DNA of 64,000 nucleotides from Taxillus chinensis (taxonomy: Eukaryota > Streptophyta > Magnoliopsida > Santalales > Loranthaceae). Positions 11,400 to 23,230 of the stretch are shown piece by piece; the first letter of the stretch is position 1; every line of letters starts with the position of its first letter. A program made the translations under genes and the position numbers. A model generated the notes under the pieces. That model ran no database searches. It was not told where the DNA came from and saw nothing but the letters and a program-made list of their open reading frames with translations. The DNA lies in the NCBI GenBank assembly GCA_023512835.1, contig CM042088.1, positions 59,827,579 to 59,891,578 on the forward strand, in the 5' to 3' direction.

Positions 11400-12480
11400 A
11401 TCTTGGGAGACTATAAAAGGGGAGTTAATCCTTCATTGTAAATCATCCAATTAGTTATCATCCAATTATCTTCCATTCTACAATTCCATTCCTCATCTAG
11501 AGTAGAGAAAGGGAGAGTGAAGAAGGTTTGGGAAATCACTTGAAGCTTGAAAGCAAATCTAGAGGAAAAGAAGATCAACATTGGAATTCTTGGTCTAAAA
11601 TAGGCAAGCTTTTCTTTGGGTATTCTTAATTCATGTTTTGTAATTCTATTGTCTTCAAACATATTATGGAAGCTTAAAAACGCTTGATTGGGGTTAGGAT
11701 GGAGTGTGATGTAATAAATTAAATTGCAATGTTTTAGTTTAATCTTTTTCACCTTGTGAATGTTTATTGAATATCTTGGGTTTAAATATAAAATGGATTC
11801 TGACCATTTCATTTTAGCATATTAGGTATTTATGTGAAGAATTGGAAACTAAAGCATAAGTACTGAAAAAATTAAGATATTCAAACTAGAGGTTGCATGA
11901 CATGCGGCAGCAAGTCTAAACTTAGGATACCAAGTTAAGAGTGGGCACGATGTTAGATCTAGACTAAAAAACCCAAATCTTAAAGGGTCACCTGTTCCCC
12001 ATGCTAGGGTGTACATAGAATTACTGCATTTAGAAAAGGCTAATTCATGCATTAGAGGTTGGGTATTAAATATTATCACAAGGAAAGAATTAGATTGAAT
12101 TAAGACATATTCTTGGGAAAAATGCATCAAATAAAATCTTAACTTCAATCACCTTTATCAATCAAACTTATCTCTACTCGAAAAAGCATTTCTCCATCTC
12201 TCATATTTCTTCAAATCAATCTGTTTTAAATTCAGTTATGTTTTTTTTATATATTTTCAACCAAAAATTTCTTTACAAGCTAGTTAAAATTTCCAATTTC
12301 TTCATCCTTCCCTTGAGTACGATATTCGGACTTAAAAATCTACTTTATTACTTGTCACGATTTGTACACTTGCAAATTACTGATCAACTAATACACCCGG
12401 AAATGCATTCAGCCCTTACCCACCAAGGCATCCAGATACAATAGAGGATCAAATAATCCCAAGCGATTTACTTATTTTCA
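11400..12480 (+). mobile_element. Athila/Tat-like LTR remnant
   Basis: It has a TATA box (CTATAAAAGGGG) and then a region with AAAGGGTCACCTGTTCC, GCATTAGAGGTTGGGT and a run ending GACATATTC. The same ordered words occur at 62640-62800 (AAAGGGTCACCTGTGCC, GCATTAGAGAGTTGGG, GGGCATATTC), so the two regions share a repeat family. There are no genes. Placement in Athila/Tat is by general resemblance only. Confidence 0.5.
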
Positions 12481-13590
12481 GGCATTGTGACTTTCTTTTT
12501 CAAATGTGAGAACAGGATGCCATAATTAAGCCCTTGGGACATCGCAATTGACCCTTTGGAAATTATAAAGAGTGCAATTAATACACCAATGGATACTTCT
12601 CCTAAAAGTGCCTATAAATAGCCTATCCATAAACCGATTCATGGGGGGGATCAGGGATCAGACGAGGAAATTATTCTGGAGAGCATAAAAAGGCTGAGAG
12701 AGAGAATATCCTTGTATTTTTGAGAGGAAAAATTAGAGAGAGATATACTTATCTTCAAGCGCCTAAAAGGAGATATTCCAAACCAAGGAGGAAGCATTCT
12801 GGAAACATGGAAACTGAAGACTTAAATTAGGGAAGGAAAGCTGTAGTTTTCTTTCTAACCTTTTTGTTTTCAGGAAGACTTTTGGAGGAAGATCTCCAAG
12901 TTCGGTCACAAAAAGACTATCCAGGTTCTTCTATTTAATCTCCTTATATTTAAACTGTTAAAACTTCTTTTCTCAAATGTTTTGAAGTGAAACGGTTTCC
13001 CTTTTAACTCTCATTTTTTTTTCTTTAAAAATAAAAAAGGACAATCAAAGAATATAGTTTCTAGAAAAATTAAAACAAAACTTGGGCGGTTATGAGGGTT
13101 GAGCTCTAGATGCTTTTATCCTAGTCTGCCTGAGTCAATATCAATTGTGGCATTATTTTCATATTTGAATTTAAATTATTTTATCTTCTTTTCTAGAAAA
13201 GGGAATATTACTTTTGTTTTCTAAAGAAAAATACAATACTGTCACATGGGCCTAGATCCCACATTCTTTTTTCTAAAATCGAATGTACTTTTTTTATTTG
13301 CTTTAAAACCTTTTTTGTTGTTTTAATGCCTAGATCCTAAACACTTCCTTTTCCCGAAAATTTAAAAAATAACTTCTTTTTGAATAATACAAGCAAACAC
13401 CCATAGATCAAGACTAGATGCCAATTGTGGGCGTCGTGAGGGTGTAAGAGTTTTTCTTCCTTCCCCACACGTAATCGACTCCCAAACCTAATTCTCTGGA
13501 ACCGTAGAACTTTCTTTTTTCTTGGTGCCCAATCACACCTCTAATTTGTTTGGTGGTGACTCTTTGTTTTTTTTTTTTTTTTTTTTTCAT

Positions 13591-13800
13591 GGTTTGTGTG
13601 AGCCTTGTGCAGGGATGACTCTAAAATCAACTGAATGAACCACTATGGAGTCCTTTCACAAAGCCAATACGAGCCTAGTCAAAAACGGGTGATGATAGCT
13701 TTGAGCCTTGTGTAGGGATGACTTTAGGATCAACTGAATGAACCAGTATGGAGTCCTTTCACAAAGCCAGTACGAGCCCGGTCAAAAACGGGTGATGACA
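13591..13800. repeat. 105-bp tandem duplication at an LTR end
   Basis: The block GAGCCTTGTGCAGGGATGAC...GAGTCCTTTCACAAAGCC...GTCAAAAACGGGTGATGA is present twice, at about 13599-13697 and 13701-13800, with a few differences. A poly-T tract (about 13567-13589) comes just before it. The second copy ends at the right border of the unclassified insert. Confidence 0.85.
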
Positions 13801-14787
13801 GTAGGAATTTTGTACCTCTCTTGAACTTATTCTAGGATTAGATTTTGAGGTGAATAATATGTGTATGTATTATGTAAATTCATATAGGTGTGATCTTCTA
13901 TATGAATGTTGGCGTTTATTGGCGTGTTATAATTGTGAGTGTCGATGAGTCCATGGTTAGTGGGGATTAAGGTTCCGTTTGGTGGTCATTGATTATGAAG
14001 GCCATCATGGTGTTCATTTATTATTCGTTTCGTGGTTGTGTTCATTCGTGTTAGTTCCACTGTAGAGCCTCATGGGAAACCTTGGGAATTATAGGAGGGT
14101 TGTAGTTGTGAACGTACTATGTGGATATAATTTAATTATGGTTTGTGTTAGATGTTGAATACATGTGTTTATTTCATGTGTTGTGGATATGTGTTGTGCT
14201 TAAAATTGTGCTATGTGGAATTGTGGTTGTGGTAGTCTGTGTGACTGTGGTTGTGGTAGCTTGTGTGGCTGTGGTTGTGGTTGCCCGCGTGGCTGTGGCT
14301 ATGGTAGCTTGTGTGGCTTGCTTATGTGTTATCTTAATGGTAAATGTTGGTTATAACTTGTTTATGTATTATTGCCATGACACTGCACAAGTGCACTTAT
14401 CATGTAGATATTAGGAGCATGGGATGGGTTGGGGAGACTTGATCATTACTGAGCTGTGATTGCTCACCCCTCATGTTGTGATTCTATTTTCTTTTCAGGA
14501 AACTACATGCATTAGGTGGAACACCAAGGTGGATGACTGGATTATTATTTTGCTAATTGTTTTCATTTCATGTTTCATTGTTTTATGGAACTGATGTAAC
14601 CCCATTGGGGGATAATGTAAAAGAGATTTGACTCAAATAAAAACATGTGGTTTGACTTGTGGATATTATTTTTTTGTTTATTTGTGATATTCTATGTGGT
14701 ATCATTTAACACAACCTCTTGCCCACTAGGTGGGAAAAATGAGAGTCACGAACTGGTTTCTGCGAGTTGGAAAATCAGGGCATGACA

Positions 14788-15034
14788 TTAACTTCCCTTG
14801 AATTCACTGATTATGCACTAATATGGTGGGATCAAATGCAAAAAAGAGAGGAGTAGATATGGAGGATGCCCTCTCAATACTTGGGAAGATATGAAGTTTG
14901 CCATGCGGAAGCGATTTGTCCCATCACACTACTATAGGGACTTCCACAACAAACTTCAATGCCTCACCCAAGGGAGTAAGAGTATTAAAGAATACTAAAA
15001 GGCAAGCAAACATTGAAGAGGATCTAGAGGCAAC
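14788..15034 (+). pseudogene. Chromovirus gag, part 2
   Basis: Translation of one frame gives [20 protein letters not shown], and after a frameshift [20 protein letters not shown] and IEEDLEAT, the core of Ty3 chromoviral Gag. A stop codon replaces a conserved residue after SIKEY. The gene breaks at 15034, exactly at the TSD GCAAC of the family A Tekay element, and continues at 35989 with ARFLHGLNREILDQVEMYH. Confidence 0.88.
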
Positions 15035-17336
15035 TGTAAAGACTCGTATTTGGGTAGTTTTGAGAGATAACCATTCTATGGGAATGCAACTATCTGGACG
15101 GTAGTGTAGTCGTCGATGTGAGCATTTTGACTGTACTTGGGCCCGATTCCGAGTCGGGGTCCCATTTGACCCGATTGTTGACTTTTCGGGATTTATTGGT
15201 TGACTTTGCGTTTGAGCGGTCAATTGAGTGTAATAATATCTGTTTAGTGTTGTGCTCGTCATTTCGAGCGTTTTGATAGTAATTGGGCTCAATTTGGAGT
15301 TCGTGACCTCGGGAGGTCAATTATTGCTGGAAGGCCAATGATTGGTAACAGTATATATATAATTAAGAACTGCCTTATCTCTTTAATTGCCAATTATTGG
15401 TGCGTGCATGTTTGAGCAAGAGAGAGAGAGAGAGAGAGAAGGTGAAGAGCGTGAAGAGCTTTCTTGGTGATTTTGGGGCGATTGGAGCTCGTGGATCGCA
15501 ATAAACCTTTCCAGGTAGGTGTCCTTAACTGTCTTATCTCGATCCTATCTTTGAATATGTGATCTGTGGTTGTATGAGTGTGTATTTTATGAGGGTTGAG
15601 AAGTCAACCATGGAAGTCTAGATTTAGATCTAGATGAATATATGATTTGTGTGTATTTCTGCTGTTGTTGTGCGAATTAGAGGCGTTTAGGACGCGTTTT
15701 GAGGTAAATATCGCAGTTTATTGCGTAAAACATGTGTTTATGAGTGTCTGGGGGTCACTGGGTTGCTTCCAGACGAAGAACAGGCCAAAAATGACGATGA
15801 ACAGTGACCTGGGCGAGTTTTAGAGTCGACGGACCATCAAGAACAGGAGTCAGCCTTCGTAGTCGCGACTATGGAGTCAGCAGCTTCGTAGTCAGCAGCT
15901 ATGGAGTCAGCAGCTGTGGAGTCAGCAGCTATGGAGGAGTTAGTCCGGATCAGTAGTCCGCAGCAGTTGCAATCCGGAGCATCAAGTCCGTAGCATCAAA
16001 TCCGTAGTAGTGAAACAGTGTTCCGCAGCAGTTGCAATCCGGAGCATCAAGTCCGTAGCATCAAATCCGTGGTAGTGAAACAGTGTTTCGCAGCAGTTGC
16101 AATCCGGAGCATCAAGTCCGTAGCATCAAATCCGTAGTAGTGAAACAGTGTTCCGCAGCAGTGCAACTGCACTGCACTGGACATTTACATTGTAAACCAT
16201 TATGCCTCGAGTATTATACTTAAGTTACAATGTAAATAACGAAATACCCCCCATTTGGATTCAAAGAAAAATACTAGAAAAATTAATTCCCACTATTTCA
16301 AAATGTGAAAATTGGAATTTAGTGTAAAATCTCGAAAAAACCCAAAAGTTCGTAGTGGTAAGTTTTTGGAAAGTGGGGTTAGACATCTCAGAAAAATCCC
16401 CAAAAATCAGATTATCTTATTTATGATAAGGGAACCCAATGCCGGGACTTTTAAATTCAAGAAAATAGCTGCTATGAGTACTTCCTTCATAAATCAAGGG
16501 TTGAGGATTTACTTGTGAAGACTGGCTACAATTCTAAAGGAAATGTTGAGAATGACATGCCATACTAATGTTAGTATGTTGATGTGAGGTATTGGGGCAT
16601 GGACTCCGTGACTTGTTTGGGTTCTCACCGTGATGCACCGATGGTGCTATATGGTTGACGTGGCAGGCATATGCACCGATGGCAGGCCTGTGTGGCAACT
16701 GTGGCCGGGCATATTACGCTGTGGACAGGCTAAAGCCTGAGTTGAGCCGTTGAGCTCGTGGAGCTAGGGCTGAGTGCCCTGAGCTGGGATCCCATGGAGG
16801 ATCGTGGACAAGTTGTCCTGATGTTTGTTGCAGGCTGAGTCCTGATGATTGTGCACACTACACGGTGCACGAGTACACTTAGCATATAGTATAGACTTAT
16901 ATATGTTGCAGGATGTGGAGTGTTAGGGTCACCTACTGAGCTTGTCGCTCACCCCTACTTGTTGTTTACCCTTTTCAGGTGTGACCCGAGACTAGTGGAG
17001 GACTTTCTTCCAGGAGGACGCCCACTACTCGATGTATGATCCGATTATATTCTGTATTGTTTTATGTGATATCCCGGACATGGGTCCGTGGACGATTGTA
17101 TTTGCATACCGTATGATGTGATGTCTGTATGACTGTTTGACTCTTTGTATGCATGATGATATATGGGAAAGTGCAGGATTACCCTTGATGTATGACTGTA
17201 CAGGGTTGCATATTTGAGACAGCATCCGCGGTGTAGTCTCTATTGGTGCTAGTCACCAACCCCTTGACCTTTTGGGTGCGGGCAAGGGGAAGTCATGTAC
17301 CCGGTTCCGGGTTGCCTGGAATTCGGGGGCGTGACA
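15035..17336 (+). repeat. 5' LTR of the family A Tekay element
   Basis: 2302 bp, starting TGTAAAGACTCG and ending GGGGCGTGACA. It includes a TATA-like site (AGTATATATATAATTAAG, about 15349), a GA tract near 15419 and the 65-bp tandem repeat. Solo or partial relatives lie at 1-4490, 936-3358 and 38695-53377. Confidence 0.93.
15961..16155. repeat. 65-bp tandem repeat (3 copies) in the 5' LTR
   Basis: Three units starting CAGCAGTTGCAATCCGGAGC begin at 15961, 16026 and 16091. The 3' LTR has the same three units at 23765, 23830 and 23895. They sit just before the conserved GCAACTGCACTGCACTGGAC and ACATTGTAAACC words. Confidence 0.95.
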
Positions 17337-17339
17337 AGT

Positions 17340-17352
17340 TGGTATCAGAGCA
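17340..17352 (+). other. Primer binding site, tRNA-Met type
   Basis: TGGTATCAGAGCA starts three bases after the 5' LTR end. A short leader (17353-17587) with no gene follows. Confidence 0.92.
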
Positions 17353-17587
17353 TGGTCTAGTGGACCTAGGTTAGTGAGGGGTGGTTAATTGATTCCATGT
17401 GACTTGGAAAATCGTAGGGAGGGCGCCCGATCAACGCAGTCCTTACATGTATTCTAGGTTATTTTGGTGTCGGTTAGATCATCCTAGGAGCATACATGGG
17501 GATGGGGTGCATTGCTAGTGGTATGATTGTGTGCATATAGGGCACTAGATTGTCTTTGTGTGTGATATGATTACATTTGGTGTCAGG

Positions 17588-19150
17588 ATGGCACGTGGCC
17601 GTGAGAGCCAGGACTTGAGTGTGGTGTACCCTGATGGGGGACACGATGCTATATGCATGGTATGGACCTACGGGTCGTGTGGTGAGAACCTACAAGTCGG
17701 TTGTGCCTTTGATGGCTGTTTGTGCTAGCAGTGCTAGTATTGATCGTTTGTTGTTTGTTGTTGTGGCCAGTGTGATGGCACCACCGAGGAGGGTTGTCCG
17801 AGGCCAGGGTCCTGGGCAGAGGAGCCCACGATAGAGTCGGGGCACCAGGGGCAGCAGAGCCCGTAGCGAAGTCATCGGCTCCCGTTGTGGGACCCGATTT
17901 GACGCAGTGTTGATTCGGTTGCAGGAGGCCATGCAGGGTATGCAGGGCTCGATGAGGGATATGGCTAGAGAGGGGGATGAGCCGAAGAGGCAACAGCAGC
18001 CTCGGCGGCCACCACGGCCTCGACACGGGAGGCGAGGGTGGTGCAGGATGTGCACCGGCCAGGAGGTCGTAATAGAGCCGCACGACGAGGAGTGGATTGG
18101 GCCGCACGGTTTTGAAACATGCACCCAGGACTTTTGAGGATGGTTCACGGCCTGAGGTAGCCGAGGACCGGATTAGATGGACGAGAGGACATCTTTGAGA
18201 TGATTGGGGTGCCAGGATGAGGAGCGGGTGCGCGTGGCGACGCACTATCCGTTGGGTATCCCACGCAGGTGGTGGGAATCCACTAGAGCTGTCCATGGCG
18301 ATCGGATGAGCTGGAGAGAGTTTGTTGAGCGCTTCTTTGGGGAGTATTTTCCCGGCTCGTTGCAGGATGCTCGACGTAGAGAGTATTATGAGCTTGTGCG
18401 GGGTAGCATGACTTGTGGGGGAGTATGTGCAGGCCTTCACGGATTTGGGGCGGTTTGCTCTGGAGTCTTGGGAAAAGGAAGGCCGGAAGACGCAGGACTT
18501 CATTCAGGGCTTGAGGCCATCTTTGAAAAGACAGCTGGAACCGATGCAGTTGACCAGCTACCGGGAGGCGGTCGACAAGGCGCTCATTATTGAGCGAGGT
18601 CAGGATCAGGCGAGAGCCCAGAGGCCGGGCGGTTCGGTAGGTTCGAGTAAGAAGAGACAGAGTGGGGAGAGCAGTGCTCCTCAGCCTGGAGAGGAGGCAG
18701 TGCAGAGGGTTTCCACCAGGCGGTGGGCCCCGGGAGAGTTCGCCAGACAGGAGGCCAGGGGACCTGTTGGAGTTGTGGTTTGACCTGGGCATGTCTCGAG
18801 AGACTGCCCAAGGAAAAAGATGACCTGTTTCCGATGCGGGAAAGTGGGGCATAGAGCTAGGGAATGTGTTACCCTTAGCTCAACCAGCAGTGTAGGCCCT
18901 CGTCCGAGAGATCACGGACAGAGGAGTGGGGCTCCGTCTCAGAGGTCAGTGCTGCCGGCACAAAGCACGCAGACGCGACCTGCGGTACAGCAGCCTCAGC
19001 GGGAGGCACAGGGTCATGTTGATCAGCGGGGCAAGGCCCCAATGGGTCAGGCTAGTGGCAGTGGACCACGAGGGAGGACTTTTGCCCTTACCAGCAGAGA
19101 GGCAGAGGTTCCACCAGTGGACGAGGCAGGAGCAGGACCTTCAGTGGTGA
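17588..19150 (+). pseudogene. Tekay gag (capsid and two zinc knuckles), frameshifted
   Basis: Gag packages the element RNA. A start codon at 17588 opens MARGRESQ, but a stop follows soon; a second ATG at 17775 opens MAPPRRVVRGQGPG and is also soon stopped. The capsid region is clear: ERVRVATHYPLGIPRRWWES, MSWREFVERFFGEYFPGSLQ (18204 frame), then a frameshift near 18415 into EYVQAFTDLGRF, QDFIQGLRPSLKRQLEPMQL and YREAVDKALIIERG. A stop at 18781 interrupts the first zinc knuckle (CWSCG ... GHVSRDC), and the second, CFRCGKVGHRAREC at about 18823, is intact (C-x2-C-x4-H-x4-C). At least two frameshifts and three stops make this a pseudogene. A long open frame on the opposite strand (17649-18503) is a shadow. 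Confidence 0.9.
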
Positions 19151-20310
19151 GAGGTACCATTATCATTTCTCATACTATTTGTTCAGTTTTGATTGATACC
19201 TGGTGCTACCCATTCTTTTATTTCGTATGCTACGGTGGTTGGCTTGGAGTTAGACCAGGAGACAGTGAGTCAGTCTCTGATGGTTGCTTCACCTTTGGGT
19301 GGAATTGTGATACTTGAGAGTATCTGTCGTGCTTGTCAGGTAACACTTGGGGGTGTTAACCTGTTGTGTGATTTGTATATCATGGAGTTAGATGATTTTG
19401 ATGTTATCCTGGGTATGGATTGGTTGGTCTCCGTGGAGGCCAAGATTGATTGTTTTCGACGGCGTGTGATGTTCCTCACACTAGAGGGCACGCGGGGTGT
19501 CTTTGTGGGTGAGTGGACCGAGGAGGCATGCAGGTTAGGACCTTTGAGGCATGGGTGGGGTGATGTGACCCACCAGTTAGCCAGCTTGACGTTGGTTGAC
19601 AGGAGGAGAGAGGGGAAGGCTGTTTTGCCACCCATTGTAGATCAGTTCCCGGATGTGTTTCCCGAGGACTTGGTCAGTTTGCCACCCGTGAGGGAGGTAG
19701 AGTTTTCGATCGAGTTGTTGCCAGGGACAACACCAATCAGGTTAGCGGCCTATAGGATGGCACCGACAGAGCTTAGAGTGCTCAAGAGACAGATAGATGA
19801 CCTATTGGCGCGAGGCTTTATCAGGCGGAGTAGCTCACCGTGGGGCGCTCCAGTGTTGTTCGCCAAGAAGGCGGATGGTTCAGTTCGGCTATGTATAGAC
19901 TACCGGAAGCTGAACCAGGTGACTGTGAAGAACAGGTATCCATTGCCGAGGATCGATGACCTGTTTGATCAGTTTCGAGGTGCAAGATGGTTTTCCAAGA
20001 TAGACTTGAGGTCTGGATACCATCAGTTACGGGTTAGGGAGGCAGATATCCCAAAGACCGCATTCAGTTGTCGCTATGGGCATTATGAGTGGCTTGTGAT
20101 GCCGTTTGGGCTCACGAATGCTCCAGCAGTGTTTATGGGATTGATGAACCAGGTGTTTGCTCCATATTTAGATATGTTCGTTGTGGTGTTCATCGACGAT
20201 ATCTTGGTCTATTCAGCGACCAAGAGGGAGCATGAGGAGCATTTGCAGGTTGTGTTGCAGACCTTGCGGGAGCATCGGTTGTACGCGAAGTTCACAAAAT
20301 GTGACTTCTG
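19151..20310 (+). pseudogene. Tekay pol: protease and reverse transcriptase
   Basis: The protease cleaves Gag-Pol and the reverse transcriptase copies RNA to DNA. The protease active-site region reads LID-T then GATHSF, with a one-base shift between them at about 19200, so the catalytic D-T/S-G triplet is broken. [12 protein letters not shown] follows, an intact landmark. The RT begins after [12 protein letters not shown] and shows [46 protein letters not shown], the catalytic [10 protein letters not shown] and the [11 protein letters not shown] motif. A second frameshift lies at about 20310-20330. Most of this stretch is a single 434-codon open frame starting at 19193. Confidence 0.93.
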
Positions 20311-20319
20311 GTTGCAACA

Positions 20320-21006
20320 GTGCACTTCTTGGGGCATGTGGTGTCTTCAGAGGGTATCACAGTGGACCCTGAGAAGATTGAGGCAGTCATGTCGTGGAAG
20401 AGGGCCACGAATGTGTTTGAGATTCATAGCTTCCTTGGTTTGGCAGGCTATTATCGGAGGTTCGTGGAGGATTTTTCCCGGTTGGCAGCTCCTATGACAC
20501 ACTTGACTAGGAAGGGAGCTCCTTTCATTTGGTCTGATGCGTGTGAGAGTGCTTTCATGGAGCTGAAGGCACGATTGACCTCAGCACCTATCTTGATTCT
20601 CCCACAGGAGGGTGTGCCTTTTGAGGTGTATTGTGATGCTTCCAGGGTGGGACTTGGTTGTGTGCTGATGCAGACTCGGCAGGTGATTGCTTATGGATCT
20701 AGGCAGTTGAGACCACATGAGCAGAACTATCCCACGCATGATTTGGAGTTGGTTGCAGTGATCTTCGCACTTAAGAGCTGGCAGCATTATCTCCTTGGGG
20801 AGAAGTTTGTGGTGTATACGGACTACAAGAGCTTGCAGTATATCTTCTCTCAGCGAGACCTGAACCTTAAGCAGAGACGTTGGGTGGAGTACCTGCAGCA
20901 GTTTCAGTTTGATATGATGTATACCCCTGGGAAGGGTAATGTGGTGGCAGATGCTCTGAGTAGGAAGAGCAGGGCCGTGGTGGCCCATTGTGCCATTAAA
21001 GAATGA
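20320..21006 (+). pseudogene. Tekay pol: RT end (connection) and RNase H
   Basis: This open frame continues the RT after a frameshift: [20 protein letters not shown], then [19 protein letters not shown]. The RNase H follows with [18 protein letters not shown] (first catalytic Asp), [17 protein letters not shown] (catalytic Glu) and [14 protein letters not shown] (second Asp). It closes with [17 protein letters not shown]. The stop after HCAIKE (TGA, about 21004) is premature, since pol normally runs on into integrase. The catalytic residues appear intact. Confidence 0.93.
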
Positions 21007-21009
21007 GAG

Positions 21010-22530
21010 ATGATGGGTCAGTTGGCAGCGATGAGGTTGCAGATGGTGACCAGTGGGGGACGAGGGACCTTCAGTGTTGTTGTTGCAGTCCCTGAATTGC
21101 AGCGTAGGATCATAGAGGATCAGCTGGGGGACATTGATTGTGAGGTCATCAGAGACAGGATTCAGACTGGGCAGGCATCTTCTGATTGGACTGAGGATGC
21201 TGAGCATATATTGAGGTATATGGGTCGCCTGATAGTTCCCACTTCTCTTCAGGAGGAGGTTCTTCGGGAATTTCACCAGTCGAGGTTAGCTGTACATCCT
21301 GGTGGGACCAAGATGTACCATGCCGTGAGGAGGCAGTTTTGGTGGCTAGGCCTAAAGAAAGCCGTTGCTGATTTTGTGAGGAGGTATTTGACCTGTCAGC
21401 AGGTCAAGGTAGAGCACCTGAGATCAGCTGGTGAGTTGCAGTCATTGCCAGTGCCAGAGTGGAAATAGGACCACGTGACCATGGATTTTGTCACTGGACT
21501 TCCTCGTTCCAGGAGACATGACACGATATGGGTAGTTGTTGACCGGTTGACCAAATCGGCACATTTTATTCCGATTTGAGAGACAGACCCAGTGAGGACT
21601 TTGGGACAGAGGTATATTGATATTATTGTGCGGTTGCATGGAGTCCCATTGTCTATTGTATCTGATCGGGATGCGAGGTTCACATCTCAGTTTTGGAGAC
21701 AGTTGCAGCGAGCCTTGGGTACTAGGGTGAACCTCAGTACAGCCTTTCACCCGCAGACGGATGGTCAGTCGGAGCGGACGATTCAGACGCTCGAGGATAT
21801 GTTGCGTGCCTGTGTCCTAGATTTTGGAGGTTGTTGGGAGACTCACCTTCCTTTGGTGGAGTTCTCTTACAACAACAGTTATCAGGCCACGATTGGGATG
21901 GCTCCATATGAGGCGCTGTATGGGCGGCCTTGTAGATCACCCTTGTATTGGGCACAGACTGGAGAGACAGCAGTTCTCGGTCCCGATATGGTTCGAGAAA
22001 CCACAGAGATAGTGCAGCTGATTCGACAGCGGATGCTGACAGCACAGAGTAGGCAGAAGTCCTACGCAGACCAGAGGCGTCGACCTTTGCAGTTTGAGGT
22101 GGGTGACCGTGTATTTTTGCGGGTTTCACCGCGTCGAGGGCATCGGAGGTTTGGACGTGGATCCAAACTTTCCCCTCGTTTTGTGGGGCCGTTTGAGATT
22201 GTTGCCACTGTGGGCGCAGTGGCTTATCGGTTAACTTTGCCACCGGAGTTGGCTCGAGTACATGATGTGTTCCATGTGTCTCAGTTGCGACGGTATCACC
22301 CAGATCCTTCTCATGTGTTGGACTATCGCGAGATAGACTTGGCTGACGATGGTGCCGTTGTTGAGATGCCGGCACAGATTTTGGACAGGCGGGACCAGGT
22401 CTTGCGGGGCAAGACGATCCCACTAGTTCGGGTGTTATGGCGACACCGAGGCATGGAGGAGCAGACTTGGGAGAAGGAGAGCCAGATGCGGGTTCTTCAT
22501 CCTGAGCTGTTCGAGGACGATCAGTCCTGA
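21010..22530 (+). pseudogene. Tekay pol: integrase with chromodomain-like C-terminus
   Basis: Integrase inserts the cDNA. The N-terminal HHCC zinc finger spans about 21270-21410 (FHQSRLAVHPGGTKMYH; RRYLTCQQVK): the first Cys of the usual C-L-T-C is Tyr here, fitting a G-to-A change. A stop at 21466 follows EWK and another follows FIPI near 21578. The catalytic DDE core is present ([49 protein letters not shown]). From about 22060 come [59 protein letters not shown] and [15 protein letters not shown]. That last stretch matches the degenerate chromodomain of Tekay/Del elements, which is thought to guide insertion to heterochromatin. The stop is at 22528-22530. Confidence 0.93.
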
Positions 22531-22803
22531 GGTGGGGAGGATGTGAGGACCTTCCCTGAGGTATGAGTTATGTTTTATGCATTTGTTTTGCATATGTTGT
22601 TTGAGATGTGGTTTAGCTTGTTATTGGTTGGTATTCTGGCATCGTGTGAGCCTTTTTGGCTTGTTGTGAGTTGCATTGGACCTGTGTGGTTGGTGATCAT
22701 GTTGATGATCATATTTTTGTGTCTTGTTGTTGTGCGGTGCTTGAGCTTGGATTTTGCTATGTCTTTTGGGCTTGTGTTTTATTTTCGAGGACGAAAAGTC
22801 CTA

Positions 22804-22815
22804 AGGTGGGGAGGA
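22804..22815 (+). other. Polypurine tract of the family A Tekay element
   Basis: AGGTGGGGAGGA lies immediately before the 3' LTR and would prime plus-strand DNA synthesis. A near copy (GAGGTGGGGAGGATG, about 22530-22544) follows the pol stop, so the tract is duplicated across a roughly 270-bp untranslated segment (22531-22803). Confidence 0.85.
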
Positions 22816-23199
22816 TATAAAGACTCGTATTTGGGTAGTTTTGAGAGATAGCCATTCTATGGGAATGCAACTATCTGGACGGTAGTGTAGTCGTCGATGT
22901 GAGCATTTTGACTGTACTTGGGCCCGATTCCGAGTCGGGGTCCCGTTTGACCCAATTGTTGACTTTTCAGGATTTATTGGTTGACTTTGCGTTTGAGCGG
23001 TCAATTGAGTGTAATAATATCTGTTTAGTGTTGTGCTCGTCATTTCGAGCGTTTTGACAGTAATTGGGCTCAATTTGGAGTTCGTGACCTCGGGAGGTCA
23101 ATTATTGCTGGAAGGCCAATGATTGGTAACAGTATATATATAATTAAGAACTGCCTTATCTCTTTAATTGCCAATTATTGGTGCGTGCATGTTTGAGCA

Positions 23200-23230
<31 letters not shown>

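Larger units (their letters stand above)
9269..13800 (+). mobile_element. Unclassified LTR-rich insert (Athila/Tat-like parts) inside the solo LTR
   Basis: This 4.5 kb block separates two halves of the family B LTR; joining 9268 to 13801 restores the AAGGAGAAAGGGAGATCTTT to GTAGGAATTTTG order seen near 27840-27900 on the other strand. It holds no retroviral-like genes. It does hold three TATA-like sites: TATATATATATAAAG (about 10127), CTATAAAAGGGG (about 11411) and CCTATAAATAGCC (about 12604). A terminal part with GGTGGTGACTC, poly-T and CGGGTGATGACA resembles Tat-type LTR ends. It may be several LTR pieces stacked together. No clean TSD or TG start was found at the left edge. Confidence 0.5.
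8457..14787 (+). mobile_element. Family B Tekay-type solo LTR, split by a 4.5 kb insert
   Basis: The left piece (8457-9268) starts TGTTTACGGATG, and GAGTTAGTCA follows as in the LTR at 33719-35513 read on its minus strand. The right piece (13801-14787) contains TATGTAAATTCATATAGGTG, GATGTAACCCCATTGGGG and the end GTTGGAAAATCAGGGCATGACA. The two pieces total about 1.8 kb, matching the 1795-bp family B LTR, so this is a solo LTR. It lies between gag codons of the chromovirus. No TSD is recognisable (ACTCG against TTAAC), possibly through mutation or deletion at the site. Confidence 0.72.

Noticed and set aside
11411..12148. Two minus-strand open frames of 133 and 99 codons
   Set aside because: They lie in the Athila/Tat-like LTR remnant and have no retroviral or cellular motifs.
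14145..14414. Val/Ala-rich open frame resembling a membrane protein
   Set aside because: It falls within the family B solo LTR and comes from TGTGGTTGTGG repeats.
16312..16518. 68-codon frame repeated at 24116-24322
   Set aside because: It repeats because both are the same LTR segment; no translation signals or family resemblance, and it is not conserved in the older LTR copies.
17649..18503. 284-codon open frame on the minus strand
   Set aside because: It overlaps the plus-strand Tekay gag, whose capsid motifs are clear; the minus frame has no family resemblance and is a shadow caused by G+C-rich codons.
20581..21276. 231-codon minus-strand open frame
   Set aside because: Antisense of RNase H and integrase of the family A element; composition only.
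21734..22423. 229-codon minus-strand open frame
   Set aside because: Antisense to the integrase core and chromodomain region; no motifs of its own.
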